DNA of 64,000 nt from assembly GCA_003281715.1 (NCBI GenBank), contig QCBE01000001.1, positions 33,711 to 97,710 of the forward strand. Direction: 5' to 3'. The stretch comes from Prochlorococcus sp. AG-347-B23 (GTDB taxonomy: Bacteria > Cyanobacteriota > Cyanobacteriia > PCC-6307 > Cyanobiaceae). Below the pieces are notes generated by a model. The model worked only from the letters and a program-made list of their open reading frames with translations, made no database searches and was not told the origin of the DNA. The translations under genes were made by a program, and so were the position numbers. This document shows, in pieces, positions 58,803 to 64,000 of this stretch; position 1 is the stretch's first letter, and the number at the start of each line of letters is the position of its first letter.

Positions 58803-59711
58803 ATGAAATATACAATAGGTCATATGAAAAATAAAAATCGACAAATTAAATTAAGTACCTTTCTTGAATTATTAAGGTGGAATAAGCCGACTGGGAGAAT
58901 GATCTTACTTATTCCTGCTGGATGGAGTTTATATTTAACCCCAGATGCTAATCCAACATTTTTAATGTTGCTAAGAATAATACTGGGAGGACTACTAGTA
59001 AGTGGATTAGGCTGCGTGGCTAATGATATTTGGGACAAGAAAATTGATCAAAGAGTTGTTAGGACAAAAAATAGACCTCTAGCTGCAAATAAAATCGGTC
59101 TAAAAACAGCTTATTCAATTCTTTTCTTTTTAATTTTATGTAGCTTCTTTTTAACTTTGTCACTACCTCAGCCTGGAAGAATCCTTTCCATTTCACTTGC
59201 TTTTTTAGCTCTACCTATTATTTTAATTTATCCTTCTAGCAAAAGATGGTTTAAATATCCTCAATTTATTTTATCCATATGCTGGGGTTTTGCCGTATTA
59301 ATTCCCTGGGCAGCAAATGAAGGCAATTTAAATAGTATTGTTTTATTATTTTGCTGGCTCGCTACCATTTTTTGGACTTTTGGCTTTGACACGATTTATG
59401 CTTTAGCAGATAAAAAATACGATATCAAAATTGGAATAAATAGTTCCGCTGTTAACCTCCAGAACAAGACAAGAATAACTATTCAAATTTGTTATTTTTT
59501 AACTTCTTTTTTTCTCGCATTATGCGGATTTATTAATCAAATGGATTTTATTTTTTGGCCAATTTGGCTTACAACATCAATCTTTATGCAAAGAGATATA
59601 CTAAAAGTATTTCCTGAGGAAAAACAATCAATAAAAAATATTGGGAATCACTTCAAAAATCAATCAATTTATGGTGGAGTCCTTTTATTAGGAATTATTA
59701 TTGCCTCATAA
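58803..59711 (+). CDS. UbiA-family 4-hydroxybenzoate polyprenyltransferase
   Basis: A 302-residue membrane enzyme with the two aspartate-rich motifs NDIWDKKIDQRVVRTKNRPL (first DxxxD) and DTIYALADKKYDIKIG (second). In cyanobacteria it attaches a polyprenyl chain for plastoquinone synthesis. The start could also be the ATG at 58827. It is divergent from ppx and followed 9 bases later by a peptidase gene. Confidence 0.88.
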   Translation: MKYTIGHMKNKNRQIKLSTFLELLRWNKPTGRMILLIPAGWSLYLTPDANPTFLMLLRIILGGLLVSGLGCVANDIWDKKIDQRVVRTKNRPLAANKIGLKTAYSILFFLILCSFFLTLSLPQPGRILSISLAFLALPIILIYPSSKRWFKYPQFILSICWGFAVLIPWAANEGNLNSIVLLFCWLATIFWTFGFDTIYALADKKYDIKIGINSSAVNLQNKTRITIQICYFLTSFFLALCGFINQMDFIFWPIWLTTSIFMQRDILKVFPEEKQSIKNIGNHFKNQSIYGGVLLLGIIIAS

Positions 59712-59720
59712 ATTCTAAAT

Positions 59721-60590
59721 ATGGTTTTTAGATTAAAAAAAGGGGATCTAATAGATATTTTAGCTCCAGGTTCGTTTATTGATGAACACGAAAATTTTCA
59801 AAAGGGCATAGAAATCTTAAAAAACTGGGGCTTGGAAATTAATGAAAATAACTCTCTATCAAAAAAATTTGGTTATTTTGCAGGTGATGATCTAACTAGA
59901 TTTGAAGAACTGGAAAAAGCTCAAAATAGTAAGCTAATCATTTTTGCAAAAGGAGGCTGGGGTTCAGCAAGACTTTTGGAAAAAGAACCTTCTTGGGAGC
60001 ATGGTTTAATGCTTGGATTCTCAGATACATGTTCTTTATTATTATCTAAATATTCTCAAGGATTTATAGGTTCTATTCATGGCCCAATGGTTACTGGCCT
60101 TTTTAAAGAGCCAGAGTGGAGTCTTGAGAGATTAAGAAATTTACTTTTTGAGGGATATGTTGAGGACATAAGAGGAATTCCTTTAAGAGCTGGAAAAGCT
60201 AAAGGAGAAATTATCGTTTCTAACTTAACTATTGCTACTTTTTTGATTGGTACTAATCACTTCCCAGATTGCAAAGGAAAAATAATAATTTTTGAAGATA
60301 TTAATGAAGATATTTATCAAATTGATCGAATGTTGACTTACCTCAGAATGACTAAAACACTTTCTGAAATTGCTGGTATTGGATTCGGAAGTTTTTCAAG
60401 TGATTCCTGCGACCTTGAATGGAAAGATTTACTAAAAAACTGCATTATTGAAAGGCTCCAAGAGTTTGATTTCCCTATTCTTTTTGACCTCCCGATAGGC
60501 CACATATCGGGAAATGCTTGCATTCCTTTAGGATACGAAGCCATCTTAAATGGTGATGATGGCATTCTTAGTATCGATACACATTTTTAA
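59721..60590 (+). CDS. S66-family peptidase (LD-carboxypeptidase-like)
   Basis: A 289-residue protein with the S66 layout: GGWGSARLLE near the N-terminal half, the nucleophile segment GFSDTCSLLL, a glutamate in IIFEDINEDIY and the C-terminal histidine in PIGHISGNA. Family members cut LD bonds in murein tetrapeptides (LdcA) or self-immunity peptides (MccF). A cell-wall recycling role is likely. The stop abuts ispD. Confidence 0.85.
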   Translation: MVFRLKKGDLIDILAPGSFIDEHENFQKGIEILKNWGLEINENNSLSKKFGYFAGDDLTRFEELEKAQNSKLIIFAKGGWGSARLLEKEPSWEHGLMLGFSDTCSLLLSKYSQGFIGSIHGPMVTGLFKEPEWSLERLRNLLFEGYVEDIRGIPLRAGKAKGEIIVSNLTIATFLIGTNHFPDCKGKIIIFEDINEDIYQIDRMLTYLRMTKTLSEIAGIGFGSFSSDSCDLEWKDLLKNCIIERLQEFDFPILFDLPIGHISGNACIPLGYEAILNGDDGILSIDTHF

Positions 60591-61262
60591 CTAAGGGTTC
60601 TTCACAAAAAGTTTTGCTATTTTCAAATCTATAGGGGACGTGATTTTTATATTTGAATAAGTTCCCTCAATAATCTTCACTTTCCAATTAAGCATTTCGA
60701 ATAGTGAGGCATCATCTGTGACTTTCCATTTTTTATCAATTGCCATCTTGTGAGCTTTTTTTAATCTATTTACTAAAAAGCCCTGAGGAGTTTGCGCTGC
60801 CCATAAATAATTTCTATCTGGTGTTTCTTTAATAAAACCTTCATTATCAACAATCTTTATAGTATCAGTTACCTTAGTAGCCAAAATTACAGCTTCATTT
60901 TCATCTAATTGATTGACACAAAGGTCTATCAATTCAGGATTAATTAGACATCTAGCACCATCATGTATTAAAACTTTTTTAGCATCTTTTGGTAAAGCGT
61001 TTAAACCATTAAAAACTGACTGTTGTCTGGTGTCACCACCATTAATCCAATGAACTTTTTGGGCAAAATCTTTTGCTGAATTTAATAGTAAATTTTTATC
61101 TTTCGGTTGCCCAATTATTCCAACCCAGTTTGTTGAGCTTGCAGAAAATACAGATTTAAGTGTCCAATAAATCAAAGACTCTCCCTCTAAATCAATAAGT
61201 AATTTATTTTTTCCAGCTTTCATTCTGCTACCACTCCCTGCAGCTGGTATTAAAAAGTGCAC
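60591..61262 (-). CDS. ispD: 2-C-methyl-D-erythritol 4-phosphate cytidylyltransferase
   Basis: A 223-residue nucleotidyltransferase: IPAAGSGSRMKAGKNK at the start, IHDGARCL and a VTDDASLFE segment later. It activates methylerythritol phosphate in the non-mevalonate isoprenoid pathway, which supplies carotenoid and chlorophyll tails. Its stop abuts the S66 gene stop, and it is divergent from fabG. Confidence 0.96.
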   Translation of the reverse strand: MHFLIPAAGSGSRMKAGKNKLLIDLEGESLIYWTLKSVFSASSTNWVGIIGQPKDKNLLLNSAKDFAQKVHWINGGDTRQQSVFNGLNALPKDAKKVLIHDGARCLINPELIDLCVNQLDENEAVILATKVTDTIKIVDNEGFIKETPDRNYLWAAQTPQGFLVNRLKKAHKMAIDKKWKVTDDASLFEMLNWKVKIIEGTYSNIKITSPIDLKIAKLFVKNP

Positions 61263-61354
61263 AATAGAAGAACTTAATGTTTTCTAGACAATTATAAATA
61301 AAAGCAATATCTTTACACAAATAGTACTACGATTGAAAATTATAAAATTTCATA

Positions 61355-62104
61355 ATGTCCAATACAGATTCATTATCAGGCAAAGTTGCTTTAATCACTG
61401 GAGCCAGCAGAGGAATTGGTAAAGAAATTGCTTTAGAACTAAGCCGCTCAGGAGCAGAAGTTTTTATTAATTACTCTTCTTCTGATGAAAAAGCTGAAGA
61501 AGTTGTAAATTCAATAAAAAATTCGGGAGGTAAAGCTCATAAATTAAAATTTGATGTATCAAGAGAGGATTCTGTCAGTTCAGCTTTTGAAAAAATCATA
61601 AAAATTAATGGCTCCATTGATATTCTTATTAACAATGCTGGTATTACTAGAGATGGACTATTGATGAGAATGAAATCGGAACAGTGGGATGATGTATTAA
61701 ATACAAACTTAAAAGGGGTTTTTCTTTGTACAAAATATGCTTCAAAATTTATGATGAAAAAAAGAAGTGGTAGTATCGTAAATATTTCATCTGTTGTTGG
61801 AATAATTGGTAATCCCGGTCAAGCAAATTATTCTGCAGCTAAAGCAGGAGTTATTGGATTCACCAAAACTTGTGCTAAAGAATTTGCTTCAAGAGGTATA
61901 AACGTAAATGCAATAGCTCCAGGATTTATAGAAACAGAAATGACTGAAAAACTTAATACTGAAGAGATACTTAAAGTTATCCCTTTAGGGAAATTAGGAA
62001 GTTGTACTCAAATTGCAAACTTAGTGTCATTCTTAGTTTCAAGTAATGCTGGAAGTTACATTACAGGGCAAACAATAAGTATAGACGGAGGTATGAGTAT
62101 TTAA
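61355..62104 (+). CDS. fabG: 3-oxoacyl-[ACP] reductase
   Basis: A 249-residue SDR: GASRGIGKEIAL cofactor loop, NNAGIT, NISSVVG serine and the YSAAKAG catalytic Tyr-Lys pair, then a PGFIETEMT end. It reduces ketoacyl-ACP in fatty acid synthesis. The size is normal. The stop abuts the small convergent gene at 62105. Confidence 0.95.
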   Translation: MSNTDSLSGKVALITGASRGIGKEIALELSRSGAEVFINYSSSDEKAEEVVNSIKNSGGKAHKLKFDVSREDSVSSAFEKIIKINGSIDILINNAGITRDGLLMRMKSEQWDDVLNTNLKGVFLCTKYASKFMMKKRSGSIVNISSVVGIIGNPGQANYSAAKAGVIGFTKTCAKEFASRGINVNAIAPGFIETEMTEKLNTEEILKVIPLGKLGSCTQIANLVSFLVSSNAGSYITGQTISIDGGMSI

Positions 62105-62284
62105 TTATGTACTTTCATAAGGCTGGCCCAATTCATCTCTTAACCTTCTAATTTTCTGTAAAAGTTTAAGTCTTCGACTTCTAGCAGTTAATGTCAAGAA
62201 AAATCTTAAAGGAAAGTATATTAATGTCATAGCAATCGCGAGGATTGCGGTAAGAGTAAAAATAAGATTATTTGTTTCTTCCAT
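62105..62284 (-). CDS. Small membrane protein, 59 residues
   Basis: Read directly in the gap after fabG: MEETNNLIFTLTAILAIAMT leads into a hydrophobic helix, then a basic stretch (TARSRRLKLLQKIRRLRDEL) and a short polar tail. One helix plus basic tail suggests a thylakoid or plasma membrane small protein. No family recognised. The stop codon directly adjoins the fabG stop. Confidence 0.65.
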   Translation of the reverse strand: MEETNNLIFTLTAILAIAMTLIYFPLRFFLTLTARSRRLKLLQKIRRLRDELGQPYEST

Positions 62285-62415
62285 AACTTAAAGATACTCT
62301 TATTTGAGTTAATTTGTATGTCTCATGAAAAGAAATTCGGCTTTCCCCACTTAATTAAATATCCCTTAAAAATGATTCTATGGGAGATTAGAATAAGACT
62401 AACGATCGAGTAAAC

Positions 62416-64000
62416 ATGGCTAAACAGTTAAGTTTTTCTAATGAATCAAGAGAAGCGCTAGAAAAAGGTGTGAATTTTGTAGCTAATGCAGTAAAGGTTA
62501 CTATTGGGCCAAAAGCAAAAAACGTTGTATTAGAAAAGAAATTTGGTTCGCCGGATATAGTAAGAGATGGATCTACAGTTGCTAAAGAGATCGAGATTGA
62601 AAACCCTATTTCTAATTTAGGTGCGAAATTAATAGAACAAGTTGCATCCAAAACAAAAGAGAGCGCTGGTGATGGGACAACAACAGCAACCATTTTGACT
62701 CAGAAGATGTTTCAGGAAGGATTAAAAAATATTGCTTCTGGTGCTAATCCTATGGAGTTAAAAAAAGGTATGGAGGTAGGCCTAGCTTTTGTCTTAGAAA
62801 AATTAAGTTCCAAAAGTATTTCATTAAGTAGTTCTGATATCCAAAAAGTTGCAACAGTTAGTGCTGGAGGTGATGAAGAAATTGGATCTATAATTTCGAA
62901 AGCAATGAATATTGTTACTTCAGATGGTGTAATAACTGTTGAAGAATCTCAATCATTAGAAACAGAATTAGATATAACTGAAGGAATGTCTTTTGATAGA
63001 GGTTATAGTTCCCCATATTTCGTAACAGACCAAGAAAGACAAGTTTGTGAACTTGAAAACCCTAAAATATTAATAACTGATCAAAAAATCTCAACTTTAG
63101 TTGATCTAGTTCCAATACTTGAAGAAATTCAAAAGGCAGGCTCACCTTTTCTAATTCTTGCTGAAGATATTGAAGGAGAGGCTTTAACCACTCTGGTTTT
63201 GAATAAGAATAGTGGGGTTTTAAATGTAGCTTCCGTGAGAGCTCCGTTATTTGGTGAGAGAAGAAAAGCTGCCCTTGAAGACATTGCAATTCTTACAGGG
63301 GCTAAGTTAATTAGTGAAGATAAATCGATGACACTTGATAAAGTATCGATTAATGATTTAGGCAAAGCAAAAAAAATAAGTATCACAAAGGATAAAACTA
63401 CAATTGTTGCCTTCGAAGACACCAAAGATTTAGTTAAAGCGCGAGTAGAGAAATTAAAGAGGGAAGTTAATATAACTGAATCTGAGTATGATCAGGATAA
63501 AATTAATGAAAGGATAGCCAAACTAGCCGGAGGAGTAGCTCTTATCAAAGTAGGCGCTGCTACAGAAACAGAGATGAAGTACAAAAAGTTGAGAATCGAG
63601 GATTCCCTTAATGCTACGAAAGCGGCTATTGAAGAGGGTGTTGTTTCTGGAGGAGGACAAACTTTAATTGAAATATCAGATGACCTTTTAAATTTAAGTG
63701 AAACATCTTCAGATGATTTAAGAACAGGGATAAATATAGTCAAAGAAGCCCTTTTGGAACCCACCAAACAAATAGCAAAAAATGCTGGTTTTAATGGAGA
63801 TGTAGTTGTCGCTGAAATTAAAAGACTTAACAAAGGCTTCAATGCTAATTCAGGAAAATATGAGGATTTAAAAGATTCAGGAATATTAGATCCAACCAAA
63901 GTAATAAGATTAGCTCTTCAAGATTCAGTATCTATTGCAGCTATGCTCCTCACAACAGAAGTTGCGATGGCTGACATTCCAGAGCCTGAAGCCGCTGCCC
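62416..64000 (+). CDS. groL: Chaperonin GroEL, 5' part (cut by window end)
   Basis: Open from the ATG at 62416 to the end of the window, 528 residues so far. It begins [20 protein letters not shown] and carries [18 protein letters not shown], the ATP site with its aspartate, and a VVSGGGQTL motif near the C-terminal half. It folds proteins in a double-ring cage. No groES is upstream, so this is likely the stand-alone GroEL2-type paralogue of cyanobacteria. No CIRCE repeat is visible in front. Confidence 0.93.
   Translation, partial: MAKQLSFSNESREALEKGVNFVANAVKVTIGPKAKNVVLEKKFGSPDIVRDGSTVAKEIEIENPISNLGAKLIEQVASKTKESAGDGTTTATILTQKMFQEGLKNIASGANPMELKKGMEVGLAFVLEKLSSKSISLSSSDIQKVATVSAGGDEEIGSIISKAMNIVTSDGVITVEESQSLETELDITEGMSFDRGYSSPYFVTDQERQVCELENPKILITDQKISTLVDLVPILEEIQKAGSPFLILAEDIEGEALTTLVLNKNSGVLNVASVRAPLFGERRKAALEDIAILTGAKLISEDKSMTLDKVSINDLGKAKKISITKDKTTIVAFEDTKDLVKARVEKLKREVNITESEYDQDKINERIAKLAGGVALIKVGAATETEMKYKKLRIEDSLNATKAAIEEGVVSGGGQTLIEISDDLLNLSETSSDDLRTGINIVKEALLEPTKQIAKNAGFNGDVVVAEIKRLNKGFNANSGKYEDLKDSGILDPTKVIRLALQDSVSIAAMLLTTEVAMADIPEPEAAA

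Noticed and set aside
62285..62415. Expected CIRCE heat-shock operator before groEL
   Set aside because: No TTAGCACTC / GAGTGCTAA inverted repeat could be found.

Overview
This window looks like part of the chromosome of a marine picocyanobacterium, very probably a high-light-adapted Prochlorococcus. The DNA is strongly AT-rich, the genes are short and tightly packed, and convergent genes often end within a few bases of each other. Marker genes include photosystem I subunits psaF and psaJ, the photosystem II assembly factor psb27, cytochrome b6f genes petC and petA, a high-light-inducible protein (hli), cobalamin genes, and a 64-residue picocyanobacterial-type conserved protein next to rplS. 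I cannot name the strain from sequence alone.

Layout. 1-9.7 kb: the 5' part of hemH, a lone tyrosine recombinase, cobO, pyrH-frr, a geranylgeranyl-reductase-like flavoprotein, then a minus-strand block with tal, ftsI, an FtsL-like gene and a CPBP protease. 9.7-19.4 kb: a double-domain histidine phosphatase, lepB, an ArsC/Spx-like protein, a pyrophosphatase with altered catalytic residues, proS, psb27, purA, a PfkB kinase, cutA and cobK. 19.4-29.6 kb: ssb, argB, a membrane-anchored DUF3153 fusion, priA, the main sigma factor, hemC, a second and intact pyrophosphatase, and an M32 carboxypeptidase. 29.7-36.5 kb: a metal-flavoured block with YjbQ, pterin dehydratase, a COG0523 GTPase with a histidine-rich tandem repeat, a ferric-iron-type ABC permease and LarC, followed by xth. 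36.7-49.5 kb: hemL, an SPFH protein, YajQ, map, rplS, tRNA-Trp, a small conserved protein, tRNA-Asp-gltX, an antiporter, hli-tsaD and psaF-psaJ. 49.5-64 kb: gmk, an NFACT (RqcH-like) protein, tatC, petC-petA, lgt, cobM, ppx, a UbiA prenyltransferase, an S66 peptidase, ispD, fabG and a groEL cut by the window end.

How the genes fit together. Most are housekeeping genes. Themes are tetrapyrrole and cobalamin synthesis (hemH, hemC, hemL, cobO, cobK, cobM), thylakoid electron transport (psb27, petC, petA, psaF, psaJ, hli, with tatC beside the Tat-type Rieske gene), translation (proS, gltX, frr, rplS, map, tsaD, two tRNAs, NFACT) and cell-wall or envelope functions (ftsI, lgt, lepB, S66 peptidase). 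Three genes too short for a 60-residue cutoff were found by reading the gaps: hli at 47488-47664, psaJ at 49397-49531 and a 59-residue membrane protein at 62105-62284.

I see no prophage, CRISPR array, insertion sequence or obvious defence island. The strongest oddities are the paired pyrophosphatases, one with two active-site substitutions, the 8-unit His-rich repeat in the metallochaperone GTPase, the gltX start codon 17 bases behind tRNA-Asp, and a terminator hairpin that doubles as the 3' coding end of gmk.
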